NCBI GenBank assembly: GCA_964478815.1
Contig: CAYZKY010000010.1
Location: 1-64,000, forward strand
Origin: DASVNK01 sp964478815
GTDB lineage: Bacteria; Verrucomicrobiota; Verrucomicrobiia; Limisphaerales; SXQI01
Length of the DNA: 64,000 nt
Reading direction: 5' to 3'
This document shows positions 1-7,718 of this stretch, piece by piece. Numbering within the stretch: the stretch's first letter is position 1; each line of letters starts with the position of its first letter. The position numbers and the translations under genes are program-made. The notes beneath the pieces are model-generated. The model did no database searches, was not told where the DNA came from, and was given only the letters and a program-made list of their open reading frames with translations.

Positions 1-2
1 TC

Positions 3-431
3 GAGAAAGATCATGGCCGGATCGAAATCCGCCGCTACTCCCTCAGCACCGAACTCGATTGGTTCGCCGACCGCCACCGCTGGGAGGGCCTGCAAGCTGT
101 CGGCATGGTCGAATCCCTCCGCCGGATCGGCCGCCAGACCACCGTCGAGCGGCGCTACTTTCTGACCAGCGTGACGGAGATCCAGTCCTTCGCCCGCGCC
201 GTGCGCGGGCACTGGGGCGTGGAGAACAAAGTCCACTGGCTGATGGACGTCGTCTTCGGCGAGGATCAAAGCCGCGCCCGCGCCGGCGACGCCGCCGAAA
301 ACCTCGCCACCCTCCGCCGCCTCGCCCTGAACCTCCTCAAACGGGACACCGCCCGCCAGCGCAGCCTCCGCGGCAAACAGCTCGACGCAAGCTGGAACCA
401 TGCCTATTTGCTCCAATTACTCGGATTTTAG
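3..431 (+). CDS. ISAs1 family transposase, C-terminal part (cut by window edge)
   Basis: The frame is open from the left edge to a TAG stop at 429-431, giving about 142 residues with no start inside the window. The product resembles the C-terminal part of ISAs1-family DDE transposases: a HGRIEIRRYSLST stretch, then WEGLQAVGMVES, then the RGHWGVENKVHWLMDVVFGEDQSR block with the conserved HW(x)EN signature and terminal catalytic-region acidic residues, and a C-terminal LLQLLGF. The intact family member is usually about 370-400 residues, so roughly two thirds of the gene lies outside. It marks mobile DNA at the border of the accessory region that ends at the tRNA-Thr gene near 6.2 kb. Family assignment is from recognised motifs. 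Whether the full copy is intact cannot be seen. Confidence 0.85.
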   Translation, partial: EKDHGRIEIRRYSLSTELDWFADRHRWEGLQAVGMVESLRRIGRQTTVERRYFLTSVTEIQSFARAVRGHWGVENKVHWLMDVVFGEDQSRARAGDAAENLATLRRLALNLLKRDTARQRSLRGKQLDASWNHAYLLQLLGF

Positions 432-445
432 ATGCGTTTGCCCTG
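430..445 (+). repeat. Probable right terminal inverted repeat of the ISAs1-type element
   Basis: The 16 bases straddling and following the transposase stop read AGATGCGTTTGCCCTG. The reverse complement begins CAGGGCAAACGCAT, which looks like ISAs1-family termini that start with CAGGGC. The left end is outside the window, so the pairing cannot be confirmed. Confidence 0.4.
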
Positions 446-909
446 CCTTGGTGTGGGCGTGCGTTGCCGACGCACGAGGAATCGCCCACACTTCTTGGTT
501 CCTCGCTGTTTTCGGTGGACCGACTGGGCCGGAATTCTTTGGAGGGAATGAGCTGAGGTTGAGTCCCGGCGTTCCAGAGAGGAGTTCCAAGGAGCACCCA
601 GAACATCCAAGCCTTGTGGAATTGGCCCAAGCGAAGTGTTCCTTAACCCGTTGGCTACCAACAACCCATGTCTTTCCTTCAAGGCTTCTTCTCTTGGCGG
701 CGAAGCCCCGCGAAAGCGGTTCTTTTCCTGGACTGGTTTTGGTTGCTTCTGACCCCGCTGGAGGCAATCCGCTCCACGTTGAGGTGGTTTGCTTGAACCT
801 ATTCCACTGAAAACAGCGAGGAACCCACTTCTTGAACGAAACCGGCGAATTTGTGCTCGCGTCAGGGATTGTGTCGATGCAAACTTCGTGAAACCTTGTA
901 CGATCCTTT
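446..909. other. Intergenic stretch without a convincing gene
   Basis: About 460 bp lie between the presumed IS end and the start of the PEGA-like gene. Several short overlapping open frames exist on both strands, but none shows a recognisable domain, a good ribosome-binding site or protein-like composition. There is a short inverted repeat TGCGTTGCCGACGCA near 460-474. The region may hold the promoter of the downstream gene. No clear -35/-10 pair was identified. Confidence 0.5.
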
Positions 910-2913
910 ATGTGGAACCGAACGAAGCCCATTCTCGGTTGGTTAGCGATTGTCTGTGTGATCGCCGGTGCCTTTATTGCCCACGCCCTCTCCAAGAGTA
1001 TCGGGTATTCTTCGGTGATGGTTCGATTCGCACCTCTCGATCCCCGTTGGGAAGTGGGAAATCTCCAAGATGCAAGACTTAAGATTGGCGCAAAGTCGTT
1101 CGTCGGCGATCCAGGGATTGAGTTGAAATTCAGACCGGGGACAAATTCGGTATCTTTTTCTCATCCCGTTTTTGAGTCTTGGACCAAAGAAATTGTGCTC
1201 CTGAAGGACCGTCCACAGGTTATAGAGATTCCCCTCGTGCCTTTGCCTCGCACCATTGTCATTACAAATCTTCCTGAGCGCTGCGAAGTCTCCTTCAATG
1301 GCAAGGCATCGCCGGTTGCACACGGAGTGGTCCGATTCGGCAATGCCGTGATTGGCACTCGCTACAATTTGGAAATCAGTTCGTCCGCTTTTCACCTTTT
1401 TTCCACGCAAGTTGTGGCTCTTTCATTGCGCAGTGATTTAGTCCTCGACGGTATTCCGCTCCGCCGAAAAAGTGGAACGCTGAATGTCAAATTACTCCGT
1501 TCGGGTTGGACACTTGGCTCCGATGTCGATTTTAAGAAAGCGGCGCAGATCACTTTGGATTCGCAGTCGGTAGCGCAATGGGAAAAGATGGTTGTTCCAA
1601 CCGGTGTTCATTTGGTTCGGGCGGTTCATCCAGATTATGACGAGAGAGAAAAATCGGTAACAGTCGAAGATGGGGGTGAATCGACAGTTGAGATCGCGCT
1701 CACACCGAAGACCAGCACCTTATCCTTGAATGTGCTGCCCGATAAAATCGATTTTTCCCTCATCGATGCGGATGGACGCGTATTTTTTGTGACAAACGGG
1801 AACGTTTTCCTCAATCCTGGCAGGTACTCGTTGAAAATCCGCGCGCCGAATTACCTGACGGCTACGCGTGAGTTCTTCGTCGAAGCGAATCGCTCTTATA
1901 CGTGGGAGACTAACCTTGTTCGGGAAGGAATACCAGAATTCGAAAAAGCTAAGCAATCATTCAACTCGATTCTGACTGACGAGAACTTAGCGCTCCTTGC
2001 CAGTTATGGAGGCAAACAATGGACCGATTTGCAGGCCCAAACTGAGGAAGCCGAGGCTCTCAAAGATGATCCGCGGCGAGGGTCTGTGCTGTATGATCGG
2101 GCCAAACCGGCACTGATGGCCCTTCTGGCAGACGCAAAGAGAGCCCGCGACGTTGCAATGGAACGACGCGAATTCCAGGAACGTATCGAAAAGCTCCTCG
2201 ATAAGGGGAATGTGAACGTGGCTGTTGTCTCGGTATTAAGCTATCGGAATAAGTACGGCGAAGATGACAATTATCGCGTTTTGAATGCCAAAGTCGTGAC
2301 GGAGATTCAACGTCAAGCCGATACGGAAATCGGACAACGGATCACCACAAAGGACTTTGAAGGAGCGCGCCGTGTCGCTCGCGAATTCGGAAAAACTCAC
2401 ACTGGCCATATCGATGTAAATGCGTTGAACGAACGGATCGCGGCCGAAGAAAGTGAGGAAATTCGTCGCGACTGCGAAAGACTGGTAAACGAGAGGCTCG
2501 AAAAGAAGGACTATCGTGGCGCTCGTCGTATTATTGACGATTTTTCCAAAAAACACGGCGCGAAAATGGACACGAGCACTTTGCGAGATAGAGTAACAAC
2601 CGAGGAAAACGGAAGGAAACCGGGAAGGCTTATTGTCATCCGCAAGAATGCCTCTGCCGTTGGCGACTCCGTTGGCGCCGTTTGGAACGCAGCATTTCTC
2701 GGTGCAGCGTGGTATAATATTTACCTGGATGGTAAAAAGATCGGTAGCCTAAAGCAGGTCGAAGGCCGGCACACATTTAGTGTTTCTCCCGGGCAGTACA
2801 ACATTCGTATTCAACATAAAGATAAGGACTTTTTACTTTTTGGGACGCAAAAGGAGGCAGGATCTGGATCAGTAACAGTTCGCGCCAACGAAGAAACGAC
2901 GTTTGAATTTTGA
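910..2913 (+). CDS. Membrane-anchored PEGA-like repeat protein with coiled-coil region (hypothetical)
   Basis: 667 residues. An N-terminal hydrophobic segment (about residues 9-28, ILGWLAIVCVIAGAFIAHAL) should anchor the protein in the inner membrane with the rest in the periplasm. Residues about 40-345 form a series of beta-sandwich-like repeats. One has a PEGA-like signature, LPERCEVSFNGKASP, and others end in phrases such as PTGVHLVRAVHPDY and NPGRYSLKIRAPNY. Residues about 350-580 are highly charged and helical, with two related units (DFEGARRVAREFGKTH and DYRGARRIIDDFSKKH). The last 95 residues (NIYLDGKKIGSL, then GQYNIRIQHKDKD) resemble a DUF2846-like lipoprotein domain. Base composition is clearly less GC-rich than the rest of the window, consistent with horizontal transfer. 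Function is unknown. PEGA-type proteins often act as surface or regulatory-assembly components. Confidence 0.75.
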   Translation: MWNRTKPILGWLAIVCVIAGAFIAHALSKSIGYSSVMVRFAPLDPRWEVGNLQDARLKIGAKSFVGDPGIELKFRPGTNSVSFSHPVFESWTKEIVLLKDRPQVIEIPLVPLPRTIVITNLPERCEVSFNGKASPVAHGVVRFGNAVIGTRYNLEISSSAFHLFSTQVVALSLRSDLVLDGIPLRRKSGTLNVKLLRSGWTLGSDVDFKKAAQITLDSQSVAQWEKMVVPTGVHLVRAVHPDYDEREKSVTVEDGGESTVEIALTPKTSTLSLNVLPDKIDFSLIDADGRVFFVTNGNVFLNPGRYSLKIRAPNYLTATREFFVEANRSYTWETNLVREGIPEFEKAKQSFNSILTDENLALLASYGGKQWTDLQAQTEEAEALKDDPRRGSVLYDRAKPALMALLADAKRARDVAMERREFQERIEKLLDKGNVNVAVVSVLSYRNKYGEDDNYRVLNAKVVTEIQRQADTEIGQRITTKDFEGARRVAREFGKTHTGHIDVNALNERIAAEESEEIRRDCERLVNERLEKKDYRGARRIIDDFSKKHGAKMDTSTLRDRVTTEENGRKPGRLIVIRKNASAVGDSVGAVWNAAFLGAAWYNIYLDGKKIGSLKQVEGRHTFSVSPGQYNIRIQHKDKDFLLFGTQKEAGSGSVTVRANEETTFEF

Positions 2914-2962
2914 TTTGCTTCGCAACGCGAACGCTTCAGAAGCGATCAAGGGAGTCGCAGGT

Positions 2963-3802
2963 TTATGCGGTCAACCCGGCAACTTTCATTCGCACGTCCC
3001 CAAAACAGGCGTCGAGTTCATCGGCCGCATCCGATTCTGGAGGGTGTATCTTGCCGGTGCTGTTCGTAAAAGTATTGAGCACGAAATTGTGATTATCGTA
3101 TCGGCGACCATCCAATTCGCACACTGACTCCAGACCGGTGCCAATGATCGAGAAATCAGTCGAGGTGCAACAATCCCGTTCGTAGGTGGAGAAACTCAGA
3201 CTTCTTCGGATCGAAAGTGGAGCGCAGCTCGCCACTATGTATATGAGGAACGCGACGGTATCAGAATCTCCGACGATGATTATTCTCTGATGCGTGTCGC
3301 GGATGATTGCCGCCGAGAGACAGAACGTTGCCCATTGATAGTGGCGATCAATTGCCAAGAATTTTCGCGCCGACTCCGGCGTTAAAAAAGTTCCGGTCGG
3401 CAAGTTGATTAGGGATAGAAGCGTTTGGGACTCTCCGTCATCTTGCAAGCGCCAAAAATCAGACCGCCACGATGAGATCGCCTGCAGAGCGTCGATATCG
3501 TGGGACAATCCTGTCACGACGTGTGAGAAGAAGTTTCCCCATCGCGGGGGTATCGAAGGAATGACACCAACGTGCGCGGAATGAATCAGCAGGGCAGAAC
3601 CAGTATTAGGGCGAAAAAGAGCCAGCTTGGTTCGATTGCCTGTTCCGTCTGCAATTTCGGGAGCGCCGTATCCGGCTGCATACCGACAAAGCGACGCCGC
3701 GTGCCGGTCATTGATCCCTTGCGAGATTGCCCGGACATTCCAGCCCTGTCGCGAATTCACGCCTGTACCAGGGCGGCACCAAGTGTAGTGAAATTGTTCC
3801 AT
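2963..3802 (-). CDS. GAP1-like (GTPase-associated protein 1) N-terminal fragment
   Basis: 279 residues from the ATG at 3802. A TTG 13 codons upstream (3841) is possible, but the domain starts right at MEQFHYTWCRPGTG. The segments EQFHYTW, GWNVRAISQGI, RWGNFFSHVV and RRSLSFSTYERD match the GAP1-N2 and GAP1-M layout I remember: an N-terminal module ending in the GNFFSH signature, then a middle module with the SFSTYE signature. In that family these proteins are several hundred residues longer, with a further GAP1-C module, and belong to GTPase-centred NTP-dependent conflict systems. Here the frame stops at 2963, so the C-terminal part is missing. No GTPase gene is visible next to it. It lies 25 bp downstream of the coupling-ATPase remnant on the same strand. 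Family assignment is by motif memory. Function as a remnant is inference. Confidence 0.6.
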   Translation of the reverse strand: MEQFHYTWCRPGTGVNSRQGWNVRAISQGINDRHAASLCRYAAGYGAPEIADGTGNRTKLALFRPNTGSALLIHSAHVGVIPSIPPRWGNFFSHVVTGLSHDIDALQAISSWRSDFWRLQDDGESQTLLSLINLPTGTFLTPESARKFLAIDRHYQWATFCLSAAIIRDTHQRIIIVGDSDTVAFLIYIVASCAPLSIRRSLSFSTYERDCCTSTDFSIIGTGLESVCELDGRRYDNHNFVLNTFTNSTGKIHPPESDAADELDACFGDVRMKVAGLTA

Positions 3803-3827
3803 CGACTTGTGGTCGCGCGCGGCCTGT

Positions 3828-4433
3828 TTATTTATCGGCAATTCTCGCCAATGGTTGAGATCGAATCGGGTAGATTAACCGTCTCCATCGGGAAAACCAT
3901 TTTGCTACGCTGGCGTCCGGCTCCAAGGGCGGAAGTGTCACGCGACGAAAGCCGCGCTCACAGTGGACGAGCACGCACTCGTGGTCGCGGAGATTGCGAA
4001 GTTTGTGCGGTTTGATTTTGTGTTCCTCATCCTGGGAGTAATTCACCGTTCGCTTGCCTGCTGTGTAGCCCCACGAACGCTTCACGACGCGCATTTTGCC
4101 GAGAAAATCCGCGGCTTGAACTGCATCAGCCTCATCGGCGCAACGGAAGATCATGCGGTTGCGCAGATTCAGCGTCAGGACCTTGGATTTGTCGTTGCCG
4201 AGCGGGGGCACGAACGATGTGGTGGACTGTGCGGCGGCGATAATCGCCGCGCCCGACTCGCGGATCACATCCACAACGTTGTAATCGCTGGTGCCTTCTT
4301 CGCTGGCGGTCATGAACCGTTGCGCTTCGTCCGCCCAGAGAATGATCCGATTGTCATTCGCTCGATCAGATCGCGCCTTGTCGAAACGGCGAAGGGCGTG
4401 GTTGTAGAACAGCAGCTTGGGAAATGTGTTCAC
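3828..4433 (-). CDS. Type IV secretion coupling ATPase (TraD/TraG/VirD4-like), N-terminally truncated
   Basis: 201 residues, in frame from a GTG at 4433. The sequence reads as the C-terminal half of a conjugative coupling protein. ILWADEAQRF is a Walker-B-like DE segment, followed by VIRESGAAIIAAAQSTTSF and NLRNRMIFRCADEADAVQAADFLGK, which match the TraM-recognition (TraD/TraG) region. Full proteins are about 500-700 residues and carry N-terminal membrane helices and a Walker A motif. Neither is present here, and the space upstream is occupied by a short unrelated frame and the integrase gene. The likely reading is a 5'-truncated remnant of a conjugative element that cannot pump DNA by itself. 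The frame is open a few codons upstream of the GTG (ERRY), suggesting the break lies near 4440. Confidence 0.7.
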   Translation of the reverse strand: MNTFPKLLFYNHALRRFDKARSDRANDNRIILWADEAQRFMTASEEGTSDYNVVDVIRESGAAIIAAAQSTTSFVPPLGNDKSKVLTLNLRNRMIFRCADEADAVQAADFLGKMRVVKRSWGYTAGKRTVNYSQDEEHKIKPHKLRNLRDHECVLVHCERGFRRVTLPPLEPDASVAKWFSRWRRLIYPIRSQPLARIADK

Positions 4434-4443
4434 GTAACGCCGT

Positions 4444-4698
4444 TCACAGCCCTACGACCGGGAGCTGCCGAAATGGATGAAAAAAGCCTGCGTAGAAGCT
4501 CGCGATCATGGGGCCCTGGTGGTTGCCCTGGTGCCCGCGCGAGTCGATACCGAGTGGTGGCATCGGTTCGCCGCCAAAGCCACCGAAATTCGATTTCCCA
4601 TTGGAAGGCTCAAATTTGTTGGAGCCGAAAGCGGCGCTCCATTTCTTGCGGCGATAGTCATCTTCCGGCCCCGCCTTTGAGACCAAAACGCAACGCAA
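4444..4698 (-). CDS. Unrecognised short open frame upstream of the coupling-ATPase remnant
   Basis: 84 residues from a TTG at 4698. The same frame is open about 30 codons further upstream without an ATG (to a stop near 4792) and there reads in a protein-like way (EALPFAPTDCWHG). It contains EDDYRRKKWSAAFGSNKFE, a Gly/Asn/Gln-rich segment (FGGFGGEPMPPLGI) and a hydrophobic tail ASFYAGFFHPFRQLPVVGL. I do not recognise a family. It lies in a different frame from the coupling-ATPase fragment just downstream. It could be a remnant of a neighbouring conjugation gene or a spurious frame. Confidence 0.3.
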   Translation of the reverse strand: MRCVLVSKAGPEDDYRRKKWSAAFGSNKFEPSNGKSNFGGFGGEPMPPLGIDSRGHQGNHQGPMIASFYAGFFHPFRQLPVVGL

Positions 4699-4882
4699 TC
4701 CATGCCAGCAATCCGTTGGTGCGAACGGCAGCGCTTCGGCGAGGCCGTCGCAATGAAAGAGCCAGGGTTCTAACGTTGGGGAATCACGATATCAGAATGG
4801 CCCGGATTCAACGAAAGCTAACCATTTCCGAGCCCATCCCGTAGCGCAACGAAGCCGGATCGGGGACAGGCTCTCCTGAGAG

Positions 4883-4908
4883 CCGCGTCAGCGAGCCTGG
4901 TGACGCGG
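4883..4908. repeat. Perfect 8-bp inverted repeat (hairpin) downstream of the integrase
   Basis: CCGCGTCA at 4883-4890 and TGACGCGG at 4901-4908 are perfect inverse complements around a 10-nt loop. There is no T-tract, so it is not a classical terminator. It sits in the non-coding gap just beyond the 3' end of the recombinase gene inside the accessory region. Possible roles are transcript end protection or a recombination/transfer-related site. Confidence 0.4.
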
Positions 4909-4956
4909 TCGTCCTCAGCCGCAGCACTTCGCTTCACGTCAGATCAATCGCCGAAA

Positions 4957-6018
4957 TCAAGCGACTGCCGTGGGCGGATCGACTTCACGGCTTCTTGGTT
5001 GAGTGGAGCAGTATTCTTCCAAGCTGGGAAGTGTAACCTCCGCTCGTTTCGCGTAAGCTCGATGGACAGCTTTTGAGGAATGGCCGAGCGCTTCCTGGGC
5101 GAAGCGTTCGGGATACCCAGCGATCCTCGCCCGTTCGGCCCAAGCATATCGGTAGCTGTGCAGTGTTATCCCGACAATTCCCAAGAGTTTGCAGCGGCGG
5201 TTAAAGAGCTTCGCGCGGTGTCTTTCATGAAGCTCCGCCAGTCGGGGAAACAAGAATCCAGATCGGGGCAGTTGTTTCAAAACACCTTCGACTTCACTGC
5301 TAAAATGAAAGCGAACTTTCGTGCCGGTCTTCTTCCGGCTGTAGGCAAGAAGCCGATTGTCCCAATCGATATCCTCCGCGCAGATCTGAGCCAAGTCGCT
5401 TTGTGACGCGCCCACGAGCCAGCACAATTGATAAAAGGAGTTCCACTGCGGGTTCTTCTCGCGAGCCACAATTCGACGGTGTTCTTCGAGAGTAATGGCC
5501 CTCTTTTCCTTGAATCGCACCTTGGGCCACTGCCGTTTCGGCACGAGCGGCCAAGGGAGCCACTGCATATCCAAGACAAAATTGTGAACGCGGCGAAGAA
5601 AGACATTCGTCGAGATCGTGCCCACCTCGAGAACCCCCAAAAGCTGGTTCGACTGCGTTTGCAGAATGGGGATTTCTCGGATCGAGTCAAAGGCGTGGTC
5701 GAGAAAGGCCGCGGCGTATCGCTCCCTGGTCGGCCCCTGTTTCAGCTTTACGATTTCAGCCATCGCATATTGCCAGGTCCTTTTGCCAATCTCCGGATCA
5801 ATGGCCTGAAGGTAGGCTTGGGCAATCTGGAGATTGATGGTCGGCTGCCGAAAGGCTTCGTTCTTGGCATGGAGGAGGATACAGGCCTCCTGTCGATTGC
5901 CCGTGCGAAGGCTTTCCTGTTTCCCGGTTTGAGTGTCCTCGCTCCAGAACTTACGGCCGCGGCGGAAGAGGCGGAACTTCGGTTTCATGACGCTTTTTGT
6001 TAAGCGTAGCGAAACCAA
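4957..6018 (-). CDS. Tyrosine recombinase (integrase) adjacent to tRNA-Thr
   Basis: 353 residues. The C-terminal catalytic domain shows HSYRYAWAERA (HxxR), LGHSSKAVHRAYAK (second His and the Tyr nucleophile) and a beta-hairpin Lys region (AYSRKKTGTKVRFHF). Residues about 60-160 look like the SAM-like core-binding domain. At the place where the first catalytic Arg normally lies (TGxRxSE) the sequence reads GASQSDLAQ, so this Arg appears to be Gln. The TTG start at 6018 is preferred over the ATG at 5988 because AGGAGG lies five bases upstream of it. The gene ends toward the accessory genes and begins about 140 bp from the 3' end of tRNA-Thr, the usual arrangement for an element integrated into a tRNA 3' end. 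Confidence 0.85.
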   Translation of the reverse strand: MVSLRLTKSVMKPKFRLFRRGRKFWSEDTQTGKQESLRTGNRQEACILLHAKNEAFRQPTINLQIAQAYLQAIDPEIGKRTWQYAMAEIVKLKQGPTRERYAAAFLDHAFDSIREIPILQTQSNQLLGVLEVGTISTNVFLRRVHNFVLDMQWLPWPLVPKRQWPKVRFKEKRAITLEEHRRIVAREKNPQWNSFYQLCWLVGASQSDLAQICAEDIDWDNRLLAYSRKKTGTKVRFHFSSEVEGVLKQLPRSGFLFPRLAELHERHRAKLFNRRCKLLGIVGITLHSYRYAWAERARIAGYPERFAQEALGHSSKAVHRAYAKRAEVTLPSLEEYCSTQPRSREVDPPTAVA

Positions 6019-6023
6019 ATCGA

Positions 6024-6029
6024 CCTCCT
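6024..6029 (-). promoter_or_regulatory. Shine-Dalgarno sequence that sets the TTG start of the integrase
   Basis: The minus strand reads AGGAGG, five bases before TTG at 6018. The downstream ATG at 5988 has no comparable site, so the TTG is the better start. Confidence 0.6.
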
Positions 6030-6156
6030 GAAGGAGTTGTGGAGGAGTTCAGTGGCGTAGCGAAGGAGCACTGGAAGAGTGTTCATTTCACTGACGTTTT
6101 CACTGACACTCTAACCCACTCGGCCCAGTATTCGTTGGTGCACAAGCACTTGGAAC

Positions 6157-6231
6157 TGGAGCCAGTTGTCGGATTTGAACCGACGACCGACGGTTTACAA
6201 AACCGTTGCTCTACCACTGAGCTAAACTGGC
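6157..6231 (-). tRNA. tRNA-Thr (anticodon UGU)
   Basis: On the minus strand the sequence folds as a complete cloverleaf. The acceptor arms are GCCAGTT and AACTGGC, the D-arm is GCTCAGTGGTAGAGC, and the anticodon stem ACGGT/ACCGT encloses the loop TTTGTAA (anticodon TGT). The T-arm is GTCGGTTCAAATCCGAC, followed by discriminator T and an encoded CCA at 6157-6159. The 3' end faces the integrase gene, making it the probable attachment site of the element on the left. Confidence 0.95.
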
Positions 6232-6416
6232 CCACGGGCCTCCGCCAGAGAGGCGAAAACAGAAGTCTCCTACGACACGCGCGCAGGTGGCGCAAGCCCA
6301 ATCGCCGGAAGCAGTTTTGCAGAAGCCCCCAGGAGACCACACAGGCAGAAATCAGCGTTGCGCTCGGCGGAGGGATTGATCCAAAGTGCCCGCGCAGCCG
6401 AACAGTGGAACGATCG

Positions 6417-7559
6417 ATGAAAAATCTCCTTTTCCGGGCGGGCCTTCTCGCCTTCGCCCTGGCCGTGGTGGCCTTGGGCCAGGGTTGCGCCAGCCGCGGC
6501 CCCCAACAGACTTCTATGAGCAGAATTAAAACGGAGCAATTCGGCACCCTGCCCGACGGCGCGGTGGTCAAGCGGTATATCCTGCAGAATCGGAACAACG
6601 TCACCGTCAAGCTGATCGATTACGGCGGCATCATCACGGAACTGTGGGTGCCGGACAAAAACGGCCGGCCGGCCAATGTGGTGCTGGGCTTCGACACGCT
6701 AGAACCCTACGCGAAAGGCCACCCCTTCTTCGGGGCGATCGCGGGGCGTTACGCGAACCGGATCGGAAAGGCGCAATTCGAGATCGACGGCCAAACCTAC
6801 AAGCTCGCCGCCAACAACGGCGCGAACCATCTGCACGGCGGCCTCAAGGGCTTCGACAAGAAAGTCTGGAAAAGCGAAGGAGTCGAAGGCGGCACCGAAG
6901 CCTCCGTCCGCCTGACCTATCGGAGCGTGGATGGCGAAGAAGGCTACCCCGGCAATCTCGATGTCACGGTGACCTACACCTTGAACGACCAGAACGAACT
7001 GCGCATCGATTACTCCGGCCGCACCGACAAGGCCACGGTCGTTAACCTGACCAACCACAGCTACTTCAATCTCGCCGGTTCCGGAACGGTGCTCGACCAC
7101 GAAATGATGATCGAGGCCGACCAGTACACGCCGGTGGACGAAGGGTTGATTCCCACCGGCGAGATTGCTCCCCTCAAAGGGACGCCGCTCGATTTCACCC
7201 GGCCCACCAAGCTCGGCGACCGCATCGCGCAGTTCAAACCGCGCCCGAACGGCTACGATCACAACTACGTGCTGCGCGGCGGCGGCAAGTTCCTGGCGAT
7301 GGCCGCGCGAGTGCGCGAGCCGAATTCCGGCCGGGTGATGGAAGTCCTCACCACCGAACCCGGGGTGCAGCTTTACACGGGGAACTGGCTCGATGGCAAA
7401 GTCGTCGGCACCGGAGGCATCACCTACCCGCAGCACGGCGGCTTCTGCCTCGAAACCCAGCATTATCCCGATTCCCCGAACAAGCCCAATTTCCCCACCA
7501 CCCTCCTCCGCCCCGGCCAGACGTATCAAACGACGACCGTCTTCCGATTCCCGCGGTAA
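6417..7559 (+). CDS. galM: Aldose 1-epimerase, exported
   Basis: 380 residues from ATG 6417. An in-frame extension upstream would run through the tRNA and is rejected. Mutarotase interconverts alpha and beta anomers of hexoses such as galactose and glucose. Family motifs are present: FFGAIAGRYANRIGKAQF, NGANHLHGGLKGFDKKVW (first catalytic His), LTNHSYFNLAGSG (second His) and FCLETQHYPDSPN with the catalytic Glu. The first 24 residues are a signal sequence (LLFRAGLLAFALAVVALGQGC). The Cys suggests a lipoprotein, although the residues before it are not a perfect lipobox. Most mutarotases are cytoplasmic, so an exported copy suggests work on sugars in the periplasm. It stands alone between tRNA-Thr and the Fic gene. 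Confidence 0.92.
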   Translation: MKNLLFRAGLLAFALAVVALGQGCASRGPQQTSMSRIKTEQFGTLPDGAVVKRYILQNRNNVTVKLIDYGGIITELWVPDKNGRPANVVLGFDTLEPYAKGHPFFGAIAGRYANRIGKAQFEIDGQTYKLAANNGANHLHGGLKGFDKKVWKSEGVEGGTEASVRLTYRSVDGEEGYPGNLDVTVTYTLNDQNELRIDYSGRTDKATVVNLTNHSYFNLAGSGTVLDHEMMIEADQYTPVDEGLIPTGEIAPLKGTPLDFTRPTKLGDRIAQFKPRPNGYDHNYVLRGGGKFLAMAARVREPNSGRVMEVLTTEPGVQLYTGNWLDGKVVGTGGITYPQHGGFCLETQHYPDSPNKPNFPTTLLRPGQTYQTTTVFRFPR

Positions 7560-7718
7560 ACCGGCGCGTAAAACGGGCGCGTTTATTTCAAGAGCGATTA
7601 GTACGACAAGGAATTGCGGGGAAGCAGCGAGCAACCGGCAGCCCCAGATTAAAGTGCGTGGGTGATGACGATCCTGTTCGCGCATGAATACTGAAACCGG
7701 AACGCCAGCAAGCGGAAT

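Noticed and set aside
417..995. Minus-strand frame of 192 codons downstream of the transposase
   Set aside because: Composition is not protein-like, no domain is recognised and it overlaps the start of a clear plus-strand gene.
5997..7559. 520-codon open frame that includes aldose 1-epimerase and extends through tRNA-Thr
   Set aside because: The upstream part overlaps the tRNA and carries no family sequence. The epimerase begins with its signal peptide at 6417.
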